Below, one piece after another: positions 19,727-28,406 of a DNA stretch of 64,000 bases. The stretch's first letter is position 1. Each line of letters begins with the position of its first letter. Source of the stretch: Bradyrhizobium sp. CCBAU 53421. Lineage in GTDB: Bacteria; Pseudomonadota; Alphaproteobacteria; Rhizobiales; Xanthobacteraceae. The notes beneath the pieces were generated by a model. That model was not told the DNA's origin, did no database searches, and was given only the letters and a program-made list of their open reading frames with translations. Both the position numbers and the translations under genes were made by a program. The DNA lies in assembly GCF_015291625.1 (NCBI RefSeq), contig NZ_CP030047.1, forward strand, positions 62,001-126,000, in the 5' to 3' direction.

Positions 19727-20290
19727 TCACGTCGCCGCGCGATCGCGCAGCCAGGTCTCGCGCGTGACCTTCCACTTCTCCGCCCGTGACTCGCCATTGT
19801 GGTGCGAAAGCTCGACGAAGCCGACAAATTCGGCGCCGGTCTTCTGCTTGACCCGGCGCGAGGCGACGTTGGACTGCGCGTTGCAGACATGGAAGTGATC
19901 GAGGCCGAGCGTCAGGAAGGCGAAATCATTCACCGCGGCGATCGCCTCGGTCATGAGACCCTGGTTCCAGTAAGGCTCGGCGAGCCAGAACCCGCGATTG
20001 CCCTTGCGACCGTCGGCGCGCGGACGGAAATTGATGTTGCCGATCGCCCCGCCATCGCCGGCACGCAACACCAGCACCCATTGATAGCTTTCCTCGCCGG
20101 CGGCGATCTTGTCGAGCTCGCGCTTGATAAAGCTCTCGGCGCCGTCGTCGGGATACGGCCACGGCACCACGGTGGCGAGCGTCCTGATCACGTTCCAATT
20201 GTTGAAGTGACGCTGGATCGCTGCGGCATCCGACAGTGCAAGCGGCCGCAGGATCAGGCGTTGCGTCTCGATGCGTGGCGTCGCGAACAT
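19727..20290 (-). CDS. GNAT acetyltransferase, RimJ/RimL type
   Basis: A 187-aa acetyltransferase. The N-terminus TPRIETQRLILRPLALSDA and the acetyl-CoA region FWLAEPYWNQGLMTEAIAAVNDFAF are typical of the RimJ/RimL/ribosomal N-acetyltransferase group; NVASRRVKQKTGAEFVG follows. The start at 20290 lies one base beyond the mutM stop on the same strand, so it is cotranscribed with mutM. Substrate unknown. Confidence 0.88.
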   Translation of the reverse strand: MFATPRIETQRLILRPLALSDAAAIQRHFNNWNVIRTLATVVPWPYPDDGAESFIKRELDKIAAGEESYQWVLVLRAGDGGAIGNINFRPRADGRKGNRGFWLAEPYWNQGLMTEAIAAVNDFAFLTLGLDHFHVCNAQSNVASRRVKQKTGAEFVGFVELSHHNGESRAEKWKVTRETWLRDRAAT

Positions 20291-20291
20291 G

Positions 20292-21173
20292 CTATTTCTG
20301 GCACTTCGGGCACCAGAACGTGGAGCGGCCGTTCTGGGTGAAGCGCCGGACGATGCCCCCGCAGCCAGAGGTGCGGCAGGTCTCGCCCTCACGGTCGTAG
20401 ACCTGGAACGAATGCTGGAAATAGCCGAGATCGCCGTTGGTCAAGCGATGGTCGCTGATCGAGGAGCCGCCGGCCTTGATCGCCTGGTTGAGCACCGAAT
20501 GGATCGCGTTGACGAGCCGCCTGGCGTGGTCGGTGGGCTCGGCTTTCTTCGTTGCAAGCGTCGCGGCCAATCGCCGCGGCGACAGATGCGAGCGAAACAG
20601 CGCCTCGCAGACATAGATGTTGCCAAGTCCCGCCACCACGCGCTGATCGAGCAGCGCGGCCTTCAGGCTGGTCTTCTTGTTGTGGCAGGAGCGCGCCAGC
20701 ATCGCCGCATCGAACTCGTTGCCGAGCGGCTCGGGGCCGAGCCCCTTCAGCAGCGGTTCATCCTCGATCGCATTGCGGGCGATGATCTTCATGTAGCCGA
20801 AGCGCCTGGGATCGTTGAACACGACGGCCGCGCCCGACGACATGTGGAACACGACGTGATCGTGCGCGCGGTCCTCGCTGCGCGGATGGTGGAATTGCCC
20901 CGGCGCCGCCGCGCCCTCCTGCTTCAGCACGCGAAACGAGCCCGACATGCCGAGATGCATCAGCAGCACATCGCCGGAGTTCAGGTCCGCCATCAGATAT
21001 TTGGCACGGCGGCCGAGCCCGGTGATGGTCCGGCCCTCGAGGCGGGCGATAAAGTCTTTTTGAAACGGAAACCGCAAATCCTTGCGGCGGGCCTCGGCCT
21101 TGAGGATTTTGGACCCTTCCATGGCCGGTTGCAGGCCACGGCGGACGGTCTCGACTTCGGGTAATTCCGGCAT
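20292..21173 (-). CDS. mutM: Formamidopyrimidine-DNA glycosylase
   Basis: MutM removes oxidised purines such as 8-oxoguanine and nicks the abasic site. ATG 21173 is fixed by chemistry: it gives MPELPEVET, whose Pro2 is the Schiff-base nucleophile and Glu3 the proton partner; the in-frame start three codons earlier would displace them. The helix-two-turn-helix region ([21 protein letters not shown]) and the C-terminal zinc finger with four Cys ([18 protein letters not shown]) are intact. 293 aa, usual length. Divergent from ubiE, an arrangement common in alphaproteobacteria. Confidence 0.97.
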   Translation of the reverse strand: MPELPEVETVRRGLQPAMEGSKILKAEARRKDLRFPFQKDFIARLEGRTITGLGRRAKYLMADLNSGDVLLMHLGMSGSFRVLKQEGAAAPGQFHHPRSEDRAHDHVVFHMSSGAAVVFNDPRRFGYMKIIARNAIEDEPLLKGLGPEPLGNEFDAAMLARSCHNKKTSLKAALLDQRVVAGLGNIYVCEALFRSHLSPRRLAATLATKKAEPTDHARRLVNAIHSVLNQAIKAGGSSISDHRLTNGDLGYFQHSFQVYDREGETCRTSGCGGIVRRFTQNGRSTFWCPKCQK

Positions 21174-21242
21174 GGCAGGCATTCACCTTTTGGAAGTGAC
21201 GTGATAGCGCCATTGCGGCCGCCGCGCTATGGTTTGGCTGGG

Positions 21243-21265
21243 GCGTTTTCGAGCGAAGAAAACGC
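21243..21265. repeat. Short derivative of the GCGTTTTCGAGCGAAG repeat
   Basis: GCGTTTTC-GAGCGAA-GAAAACGC matches the two ends of the 52-bp repeat at 31244-31295 with the middle missing, leaving a simple 8-bp hairpin 27 bases before ubiE. Confidence 0.65.
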
Positions 21266-21292
21266 GACCAACAAGGGTAAGAGTTCTGAGTG

Positions 21293-22054
21293 ATGGATCG
21301 GCCGGATCAAACCACCCATTTCGGCTTCAGGGACGTGCCCCTGGGCGAGAAGCAGACGCTGGTGAACGACGTGTTTCACAGCGTGGCGTCGCGCTACGAC
21401 CTGATGAACGATCTGATGTCGGCAGGCCTGCACCGGGCCTGGAAGGACGTCATGATCACGGCGCTCGACCCGCCAAAGGGCGACCGGCCGTTCGCGCTGC
21501 TCGATGTCGCCGGCGGCACCGGCGATATCTCGTTCCGGGCCGCCAGAAGCGCGGGCGCCGGCTTCCATGCCACGGTCTGCGACATCAATACCGACATGCT
21601 CGCGGTCGGCCGCGAGCGCGCCACCAGGCAACATCTCGACGACCACGTGTCGTTCGTCGAAGGCAATGCCGAGACGCTGGGCTTCGCCGACCGTTCGTTC
21701 GACGCCTACACGATCGCGTTCGGCATCCGCAACGTGCCGCAGATCGACCTCGCACTGCGCGAAGCCTACCGGGTGCTCAAGCCCGGCAGCCGCTTCCTGT
21801 GCCTGGAATTCTCCACCGTCGACGTGCCCGGCCTCGACAAGATCTACGATCTGTTCTCCTTCAAGGTGATCCCGCCGCTCGGCCGCGCCGTCACCGGCGA
21901 CGCCGAGTCCTATCAATATCTCGTCGAGTCGATCCGCAAATTCCCGCGGCCGAGCGCGTTCGCCGACATGATCGGCGCCGCCGGCTTCGCCCGCGTGAAG
22001 TGGCAGAGCCTCTCCGGCGGCATCGTGGCGCTGCATTCGGGCTGGCGTTTGTGA
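21293..22054 (+). CDS. ubiE: Ubiquinone/menaquinone biosynthesis C-methyltransferase
   Basis: SAM-dependent methyltransferase for the C-methylation step of ubiquinone synthesis. The 253-aa protein has the family start ([34 protein letters not shown]), SAM motif [16 protein letters not shown] and the [23 protein letters not shown] signature. AAGGGTAAGAG precedes ATG 21293; GTG 21290 is an alternative start. The stop overlaps the GTG start of ubiB, so translation of the two is coupled. Confidence 0.96.
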   Translation: MDRPDQTTHFGFRDVPLGEKQTLVNDVFHSVASRYDLMNDLMSAGLHRAWKDVMITALDPPKGDRPFALLDVAGGTGDISFRAARSAGAGFHATVCDINTDMLAVGRERATRQHLDDHVSFVEGNAETLGFADRSFDAYTIAFGIRNVPQIDLALREAYRVLKPGSRFLCLEFSTVDVPGLDKIYDLFSFKVIPPLGRAVTGDAESYQYLVESIRKFPRPSAFADMIGAAGFARVKWQSLSGGIVALHSGWRL

Positions 22055-23625
22055 TCTCTGCATTTTCCCACATCGCGCGCCTTGCCCGCGCCGGTTTCGT
22101 GTTTGCGCGCGAGGGCGTGTTCGGCGTCGTCGATCCCGCGCTGGTGCCGCCGCCCGGGCAACTCGCACTGAAGCTGGCGCGGCTGATCGAGCGCCGCACC
22201 GCCAAGTCCGGTCCGCGGCTGTCGCGCGCGCTGACCCGGCTCGGGCCCGCTTATCTCAAGCTCGGGCAATTCCTCGCCACCCGGCCCGACGTGGTCGGCG
22301 TCGCGATGGCGCGCGATCTCGAAAGCCTGCAGGACCGGCTGCCGCCGTTCGCGCAGGAAGAGGCCGAGACTGTCATCGCGCAATCGCTGGAACGGCCGCT
22401 GGCGCAGGCCTTTGTGCAGCTCGGTCCGGCGGTCGCCGCCGCCTCGATCGCACAGGTGCATCGCGCCGAGGTCGAGCGCGACGGCGTGCGGCACCAGGTT
22501 GCGGTCAAGGTGCTCCGACCCAACGTCGCCGCACGCTTCCGCCGCGACCTCAGCGACTTCTTCTTTGTCGCGCACAAGGCGGAGGCGCATTCCGCCGAGG
22601 CGCGGCGCCTGCGGCTGATCGAGGTCATCAACACGATGTCGCGCTCGGTCGCGATGGAGATGGACCTGCGGCTCGAGGCGGCCGCGCTGTCCGAGATGGC
22701 CGAGAACACCCGCGACGATCCGGATTTCCGCGTGCCCGCGGTGGATTGGGATCGCACCGCGCACAGCGTGCTGACGATGGAGTGGATCGACGGCATCGCG
22801 CTGAACGATCACGCCCGGCTGAAGCAGGCCGAGGTCGATCTGCCCGACCTCGGCCGCAAGGTGATCCAGAGCTTCCTGCGCCATGCGCTGCGCGACGGCT
22901 TCTTCCACGCCGACATGCATCCGGGCAACCTGTTCCTCGACGAGACCGGCCGCCTCGTTGCCGTGGATTTCGGCATCATGGGGCGGCTCGGGCTGAAGGA
23001 GCGGCGCTTCCTCGCCGAGATCCTGCTCGGCTTCATCACCCGCGACTATCGGCGGGTCGCCGAGGTGCATTTCGAGGCCGGCTATGTGCCCGGTCATCAT
23101 TCGGTGGAGAATTTCGCGCAAGCCATCCGCGCCATCGGCGAGCCGATCCACAACCGTACCGCCGAGGAAATCTCGATGGCGAAGCTCTTGACGCTTCTGC
23201 TCGAGGTCACCGGCCTGTTCGACATGCAGACGCGGCCCGAACTGATCCTGCTGCAGAAGACCATGGTGGTGGTCGAGGGCGTGGCGCGCGGCTTCGACCC
23301 CAAGCTCGACATCTGGAAGATCGCCGACCCCGTCGTGCGCGAATGGATCACGCAGAATCTCGGCCCGGCCGGACGCATCCAAGGCGCGCTATCGGGTGTT
23401 GGCGAGCTCAGCCGCATCATCGCCAACCTGCCGTCGATCGCCAACCGCGCCGTGACGGTGCTCGAACAGTTGGAGACCATGACGCTGGAGGGCCACATGT
23501 TGTCGTCGGATTCGATCGACGAAATGGCCCGCGCCGAGGCCCGCAAGGCGCGGGTGCAGACCGTCGGCCTCTGGGTCATTGCGATCGCCTCCATCGCGAT
23601 CTTTTTCGCCATCCGGGCGCACTGA
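22051..23625 (+). CDS. ubiB: Ubiquinone biosynthesis atypical kinase/ATPase UbiB
   Basis: UbiB is the ADCK-family protein that supports the membrane ubiquinone biosynthesis complex. With the GTG start at 22051 (overlapping the ubiE stop) it is 524 aa, the normal length. Family marks are [15 protein letters not shown] (KxGQ motif), the Ala-rich loop [35 protein letters not shown] and [10 protein letters not shown] hydrophobic C-terminal helix ([17 protein letters not shown]) anchors it in the membrane. The open frame extends upstream through ubiE but that part is only a shadow. Gene order ubiE-ubiB-coaBC-dut is usual in this group. Confidence 0.96.
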   Translation: MISAFSHIARLARAGFVFAREGVFGVVDPALVPPPGQLALKLARLIERRTAKSGPRLSRALTRLGPAYLKLGQFLATRPDVVGVAMARDLESLQDRLPPFAQEEAETVIAQSLERPLAQAFVQLGPAVAAASIAQVHRAEVERDGVRHQVAVKVLRPNVAARFRRDLSDFFFVAHKAEAHSAEARRLRLIEVINTMSRSVAMEMDLRLEAAALSEMAENTRDDPDFRVPAVDWDRTAHSVLTMEWIDGIALNDHARLKQAEVDLPDLGRKVIQSFLRHALRDGFFHADMHPGNLFLDETGRLVAVDFGIMGRLGLKERRFLAEILLGFITRDYRRVAEVHFEAGYVPGHHSVENFAQAIRAIGEPIHNRTAEEISMAKLLTLLLEVTGLFDMQTRPELILLQKTMVVVEGVARGFDPKLDIWKIADPVVREWITQNLGPAGRIQGALSGVGELSRIIANLPSIANRAVTVLEQLETMTLEGHMLSSDSIDEMARAEARKARVQTVGLWVIAIASIAIFFAIRAH

Positions 23626-23641
23626 TTGCAATGCATGCACT

Positions 23642-23664
23642 ATATGATAGCATCGCTATCATAT
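23642..23664. promoter_or_regulatory. Perfect inverted repeat before coaBC, candidate operator
   Basis: ATATGATAGC (23642-23651) and GCTATCATAT (23655-23664) form a perfect 10-bp palindrome around ATC, inside the AT-rich 64-base gap between ubiB and coaBC and 25 bases before the coaBC ATG. The inner half-site TGATAGC/GCTATCA resembles, as I recall, the TGCTATCA/TGATAGCA half-sites bound by Neisseria FitA. Since coaBC encodes a FitA-like DNA-binding domain, autoregulation is the natural inference. As RNA it would be a hairpin with a 3-base loop and no T-tract. Confidence 0.65.
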
Positions 23665-23689
23665 TTGAGCATGATGCCGGGGGCATGCC

Positions 23690-25114
23690 ATGGCCAGCCT
23701 GACCATCCGCAAACTCGACGACACGCTGAAGGCCTATCTGCGGCTGCGCTCCGCCAGGAACGGGCGCTCGGTCGAGGAGGAGATCCGGGTCATCCTCCGG
23801 GACCTCGCAGACGGCGGTACGGAGCCCGCTGAGGCGCCCGGCGCGGGTTCCCTGGCGGTTGCAGCCCCCGCTCCACGGGTCACCGGCGTGGCCGGCGAGC
23901 CCCGCGTGACCCTGATCATCGGCGGCGGCATCGCGGCCTACAAGGCGCTGGATCTGATCCGGCGGCTCAAGGAGCGGCACATCCAGGTCCGCTGCGTGCT
24001 GACCAAGGCGGCCCAGCAGTTCGTCACGCCGCTGGCCGCCAGCGCGCTGTCGCATGAGCGCGTCTACACCGACCTGTTCGACGCCGAGAGCGAGTTCGAC
24101 GCCGGCCATATCCGCCTGGCGCGGGACTGCGATCTGATCGTGGTGGCACCGGCGACCGCCGACCTGATGGCCAAGATGGCGCAGGGCCACGCCGACGACC
24201 TCGCCACCGCCACCTTGCTGGCGGCCAACCGGCCGATCCTGCTGGCGCCGGCGATGAACCCGCTGATGTGGAACAACCCGGCCACCCGCCGCAACGTGCT
24301 GCAACTGCGCCGCGACGGCGTCCACACGGTCGGCCCCAACGCCGGCGAGATGGCGGAGGCCGGCGAGGCCGGCATCGGGCGGATGGCGGAACCTGTCGAG
24401 ATCGCCGCCGCCGCCGACCGCATGCTGCGGCCACCGCAGCCGCGCCCGCTCGCCGGCAAGCGCGTGCTGATCACCGCCGGCCCGACCCATGAGGCGATCG
24501 ATCCGGTCCGCTACATCGCCAACCGCTCGTCCGGCAAGCAGGGCTTTGCCATCGCCGCCGCCGCGCGTGCCGCCGGCGCCGAGGTGGTGCTGGTGACCGG
24601 CCCGGTCGAGCTCGGCGACCCCCAGGGCATTTCCGTGATGCGCGTGGAGTCCGCGCGCGACATGCTGCACCGGGTCGAGGCGGCGCTGCCGGTCGACGTC
24701 GCGATCTTCGCGGCTGCGGTCGCCGACTGGCGGGTCGCGACCGAAGGCAGCCAGAAACTGAAGAAGACCGCGGCCGGCATGCCGCCGCTGCAACTGGTCG
24801 AAAATCCCGACATCCTCGCGACGATTTCGAAGCTGAAGGAGAAGCGGCCGCCGCTGGTGATCGGCTTTGCCGCCGAGACCGAGCATCTGATCGAGAACGC
24901 CAAGGCCAAGTTCGCGCGCAAGGGCTGCGACTGGATCGTCGCCAACGACGTCTCGCCGGCAACCGGCGTGATGGGCGGTGACCGCAATACCGTTCATCTG
25001 CTCTCGCGCGAGGGCAAGGATGTCACCGTCGACTCCTGGCCGGTCATGACCAAGGAAGAGGTCGCGACCGCGCTGGTGTCGCGCATCGCCAGAGCCGTAG
25101 GAACCGCATCGTGA
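23690..25114 (+). CDS. coaBC: CoaBC with an N-terminal ribbon-helix-helix domain
   Basis: Bifunctional phosphopantothenate-cysteine ligase / phosphopantothenoylcysteine decarboxylase of coenzyme A synthesis. The 474-aa chain begins with about 41 residues that look like a FitA/VapB-type ribbon-helix-helix antitoxin (TIRKLDD...[18 protein letters not shown]), then an Ala/Pro linker (about 42-68). The CoaC domain follows ([53 protein letters not shown]) and then CoaB ([35 protein letters not shown]). The CoaC region that carries Cys158 in E. coli reads [16 protein letters not shown] and lacks a Cys. The frame is unbroken. It is followed by dut (GTGA overlap). Confidence 0.93.
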   Translation: MASLTIRKLDDTLKAYLRLRSARNGRSVEEEIRVILRDLADGGTEPAEAPGAGSLAVAAPAPRVTGVAGEPRVTLIIGGGIAAYKALDLIRRLKERHIQVRCVLTKAAQQFVTPLAASALSHERVYTDLFDAESEFDAGHIRLARDCDLIVVAPATADLMAKMAQGHADDLATATLLAANRPILLAPAMNPLMWNNPATRRNVLQLRRDGVHTVGPNAGEMAEAGEAGIGRMAEPVEIAAAADRMLRPPQPRPLAGKRVLITAGPTHEAIDPVRYIANRSSGKQGFAIAAAARAAGAEVVLVTGPVELGDPQGISVMRVESARDMLHRVEAALPVDVAIFAAAVADWRVATEGSQKLKKTAAGMPPLQLVENPDILATISKLKEKRPPLVIGFAAETEHLIENAKAKFARKGCDWIVANDVSPATGVMGGDRNTVHLLSREGKDVTVDSWPVMTKEEVATALVSRIARAVGTAS

Positions 25115-25569
25115 GCGCCACCATCAAGGTCGAAGTCCACCAATTGCCGCATGGCGCAGATCTTCTGCTGCCGATCTACCAGACCGCCGATGCGGCCGGC
25201 CTCGACCTGCTTGCGGCGGTGCCGCGGTCGGCACCGCTGCTACTGCTGCCGGGGCGCTACGAGATGGTTCCGACCGGGCTGACGATCGCGCTGCCGCCGG
25301 GCTATGAGGCGCAGGTGCGGCCGCGTTCCGGCCTCGCCGCCAAATACGGCGTCACGGTGCTGAACTCGCCCGGCACGATCGACGCCGACTATCGCGGCGA
25401 GATCAATGTGCTGCTGATCAATCACGGCCACGAGGTATTCTCGATCCGGCGCGGCGAGCGCATTGCGCAGATGGTGATCGCACCGGTCACAAGGGCCGAG
25501 CTGGTTCCGGTCGACGTGCTGCCGCCGACCGGGCGCGGCAGCGGCGGCTTCGGCTCGACCGGACGCTAA
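25111..25569 (+). CDS. dut: Deoxyuridine 5'-triphosphate nucleotidohydrolase
   Basis: dUTPase hydrolyses dUTP to dUMP and pyrophosphate, keeping uracil out of DNA. The 152-aa protein shows the trimeric dUTPase motifs in order: [37 protein letters not shown] and the flexible C-terminal [12 protein letters not shown] arm that closes over the substrate. The GTG start at 25111 overlaps the coaBC stop, a coaBC-dut coupling common in proteobacteria. Confidence 0.97.
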   Translation: MSATIKVEVHQLPHGADLLLPIYQTADAAGLDLLAAVPRSAPLLLLPGRYEMVPTGLTIALPPGYEAQVRPRSGLAAKYGVTVLNSPGTIDADYRGEINVLLINHGHEVFSIRRGERIAQMVIAPVTRAELVPVDVLPPTGRGSGGFGSTGR

Positions 25570-25895
25570 AGCGCGACGACAAGTGTGCGGACCTCTCCGC
25601 GAGATCACGCTTCGAACGCGCGCTCCGCACGAATACGGAGTCAATTCGCGTAAAATCCACGTCAGCCGCCGCATTTTTTCACAGCGGATTCTGCGTTCAC
25701 GGTCTGGACTCTTACTCGCCGAGTCCCGTTGGGACTATTCTGGATTGATTCGAGCGCGACGGGGGGTCTTCGTCGGGCTGTCGGGTCCTGCTTGGGCATG
25801 ATCCCCGGACAAACGTCCAACGTTTGCCGTGAGGGAATACCGGTTCTGCTGTTTTCCGGATCATGCCTTAAGGTTTGTGCGTTCTGGGGCAACAT
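25570..25895 (+). other. Intergenic region dut-divL with a palindromic repeat
   Basis: 326 bases. The last third is an inverted repeat (see 25795-25867). The rest holds a loose GTGCGGA...TCCGCAC inverted pair (25592-25628) after dut. No CtrA-type TTAA-N7-TTAA box and no open frame worth calling was found. Confidence 0.5.
25795..25867. repeat. GGCATGATCC...GGATCATGCC inverted repeat
   Basis: GGCATGATCCCCGGA near 25795 and TCCGGATCATGCC ending at 25867 pair across a centre containing an AAACG/CGTTT pair. It belongs to the same broad GCATGATCC-type group as 30341-30391 and lies directly upstream of divL. Confidence 0.7.
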
Positions 25896-28406
25896 ATGTC
25901 GGGCGTAGTCGCGGCAATGCGTCGAACCCTGCTGTCATGCACCTCACTGGCGCGCGACGGCATGCTTGGGCTCGCCATCACCGCATTGCTGCCGGCTCGC
26001 ACCTCGTTCGCCGCCGAGAGCCTGGTGACCCAGGCGCTGTCGGATCATTTCGGCTTCAATCACCAGGAGGTCGCGGTTCTCGCGACGTCGTTCGCGCTGG
26101 TCGGCTTCTCCGCCGTCGCCGCGATCCTCCTGATGCGCACCCGTCTGCGCGCGACGCGGAACGAGGAGCAGCTGCAGTCCGAGATCACGGACCTGCAGGC
26201 GCAATCGGACCGGCTGCGCGCGCTGCTGTTCGTCGAACCGCAGGTGCTGATCTCCTGGGCCGCGGGCGACAACCGGCCGCAGATCTCGGGCGACGTCTCG
26301 CTGGTGATGTCGCAGGAGAGCGCGCCGCAACGCATCCTGGCATTCGGAACCTGGCTGCCGCCCGAGCCGGCGCTGCAGATGGACCACGCGGTCGACGCGC
26401 TGCGCGAGAAGGGCGAGGCGTTCCTGCTCAACCTCTCGACCTCGGCCGGCCGCGCCATCGAGGCGATGGGCCGCGCGATCGGCGGCCAGGCCATCGTGCG
26501 GATCCGCGAACTCGGCGGCCTGCGCCGCGAACTCGCCGAATCCAACCTGCGCTACAAGACGCTGCAGGAGGAGACCGAGCTGCTGCGCGATTTCGCCGCC
26601 GCCGCGCCGTGGCCGATCTGGGCCAAGAGCCTCGAGGGCAATCTGCGCTATGCCAACGCGGCCTATGTCCGCGCCACTGAGGGCAAGAGCGTGTCGGACG
26701 CGCTGCAGCGGAACCTCGAGCTGCTCGAAAGCGACCAGCGCAGCGAACTGACCCGCGCGCTGAACGACAATGCCAATTATGCCGCACGACTGCCGATCGT
26801 GGTCAGCGGCGAGCGGCGGATCTACGACGTCCAGGCGCTGAAACTCTCCGGCGGCAGCGCCGGCATCGCGATCGACGCCAGCGAAGCCGCGGCGCTGCGC
26901 GCGGCGATCGCGCGGATGGTCGAGGCGCACCGGCGCACCCTCGACCAACTCTCCTCGGGCGTCGCGGTGTTCGATGCCGACCGGCGGCTCACCTTCTACA
27001 ACGAGTCGTATCGGCGGCTGTGGGGCCTCGACCAGGCCTTCCTCGACAGCAATCCCGACGATTCCAGCGTGCTCGACCGGCTGCGCGCCAATCGCAAGCT
27101 GCCCGAGCAGCCGGACTTCCGCGCCTGGAAGGCCAAGCTGCACGAGGCCTATCGCGCGGTCGAATCCGAGAGCTACACCTGGTTCCTGCCCGACGGCCGC
27201 GCCATCAGCGTCGTCACCACGCCGAACCTCGAGGGCGGCGTCACCTACCTGTTCGACAACGTCACCGAGAGCCTCGACCTTGCGCGCCGCTACGACCGCC
27301 TGACGCGAGTGCAGCGCGAGACCCTCGACAATCTCGGCGAAGCGGTCGCGGTGTTCGGCAGCAACGGCCGCGCGGAACTGTTCAATCCGCCGTTCGCCAA
27401 GATGTGGAAGCTGCCGGCCGATGCGCTGCAGGGCGAACCGCACATCGAGGCGGTGGAAGCGCTGTGCCGGCCGCTATTCGACGACGCCCTGACCTGGCGG
27501 ACGCTGCGCGAATCGATCACCGCGATCGAGAACCGCGCCCAGGTCGCGCTCAAGCTCGAGCGCAGGGACGGCAGCGTGCTGAACTGCATGACCGTCCCGC
27601 TGCCCGACGGCAAGACCTTGCTGGCCTTCCAGGACATCACCGACACCGAGAATGTCGAGCGGGCGCTGCGCGAGCGCAACGAGGCGCTGGAGGCCGCCGA
27701 CCAGATGAAGGTGGATTTCGTCCACCACGTCTCCTACGAGCTGCGCGCGCCGCTCACCACCATCATCGGCTTCGCGCATTTCCTCAGCGATCCCTCGACC
27801 GGACCGCTGACGCCGAAGCAGGCCGAATATCTCGACTACGTCACCAAATCGACCAACGCGCTGCTGGCGCTGACCAACAACATTCTCGATCTCGCCACCA
27901 TCGACGCCGGCGCGATGAAGCTCGAGCTCGGCCCGGTCAATATCGGCCAGGCGATCGAGGCCGCCGCCGAAGGCATCCAGGACCGTCTCGCGACCGACCG
28001 CATCACGCTGAAGGTCGATATCGAGCCCAATATCGGCGCCTTCATCGGCGACGAGCGGCGCGTGGTGCAGGTGCTCTACAATCTGCTCGCCAACGCGGTC
28101 GGCTTCTCGCCGCATGACGCCACCGTCACGATCAGCGCGCAGCGCACCGAGCATAGCGTGGTGTTTTCGGTGACCGACGCCGGTCCCGGCATTCCGGCCG
28201 AGATGCGCGACAAGGTGTTCAACTGGTTCGAGAGCCATTCGCACGGCTCGCGGCATCGCGGCGCGGGGCTCGGCCTGTCGCTGGTCCGCTCCTTTGTCGA
28301 ACTGCATGGCGGACGGGTGCGCGTCGATTCGACCGTAGGCCGCGGCACGACCGTGACCTGCGACTTCCCGATCGACCAGACCGCACATCGCAACGCTGCT
28401 GAATGA
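25896..28406 (+). CDS. divL: DivL-type PAS histidine-kinase-like protein with Tyr at the phosphosite
   Basis: In Caulobacter DivL is a tyrosine-bearing kinase homologue that controls the CckA-CtrA cell-cycle pathway at the cell pole. The 836-aa protein has two hydrophobic segments (about 21-40 and 58-81), a short coiled coil, at least three PAS-like modules (around 205-310, 335-430, 460-590), a HisKA domain (about 604-670) and a HATPase domain. The H-box reads VSYELRAPLTTIIGF, with Tyr614 where kinases have His. The N, G1 and G2 boxes (NLLANAVGFS, DAGPGIP, GAGLGLSLV) are intact. The stop overlaps the tsaE-fusion start (ATGA). Confidence 0.87.
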   Translation: MSGVVAAMRRTLLSCTSLARDGMLGLAITALLPARTSFAAESLVTQALSDHFGFNHQEVAVLATSFALVGFSAVAAILLMRTRLRATRNEEQLQSEITDLQAQSDRLRALLFVEPQVLISWAAGDNRPQISGDVSLVMSQESAPQRILAFGTWLPPEPALQMDHAVDALREKGEAFLLNLSTSAGRAIEAMGRAIGGQAIVRIRELGGLRRELAESNLRYKTLQEETELLRDFAAAAPWPIWAKSLEGNLRYANAAYVRATEGKSVSDALQRNLELLESDQRSELTRALNDNANYAARLPIVVSGERRIYDVQALKLSGGSAGIAIDASEAAALRAAIARMVEAHRRTLDQLSSGVAVFDADRRLTFYNESYRRLWGLDQAFLDSNPDDSSVLDRLRANRKLPEQPDFRAWKAKLHEAYRAVESESYTWFLPDGRAISVVTTPNLEGGVTYLFDNVTESLDLARRYDRLTRVQRETLDNLGEAVAVFGSNGRAELFNPPFAKMWKLPADALQGEPHIEAVEALCRPLFDDALTWRTLRESITAIENRAQVALKLERRDGSVLNCMTVPLPDGKTLLAFQDITDTENVERALRERNEALEAADQMKVDFVHHVSYELRAPLTTIIGFAHFLSDPSTGPLTPKQAEYLDYVTKSTNALLALTNNILDLATIDAGAMKLELGPVNIGQAIEAAAEGIQDRLATDRITLKVDIEPNIGAFIGDERRVVQVLYNLLANAVGFSPHDATVTISAQRTEHSVVFSVTDAGPGIPAEMRDKVFNWFESHSHGSRHRGAGLGLSLVRSFVELHGGRVRVDSTVGRGTTVTCDFPIDQTAHRNAAE

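Noticed and set aside
21229..22050. Upstream extension of the ubiB frame through ubiE
   Set aside because: Overlaps UbiE in another frame and reads Arg-rich nonsense; the GTG at 22051 with stop overlap is the natural start.
23626..23832. Separate small gene upstream of coaBC, possible toxin partner of the ribbon-helix-helix domain
   Set aside because: The frame is an out-of-frame shadow of coaBC; the ubiB-coaBC gap is only 64 bases, and dut follows directly, so no PIN-domain toxin is present.
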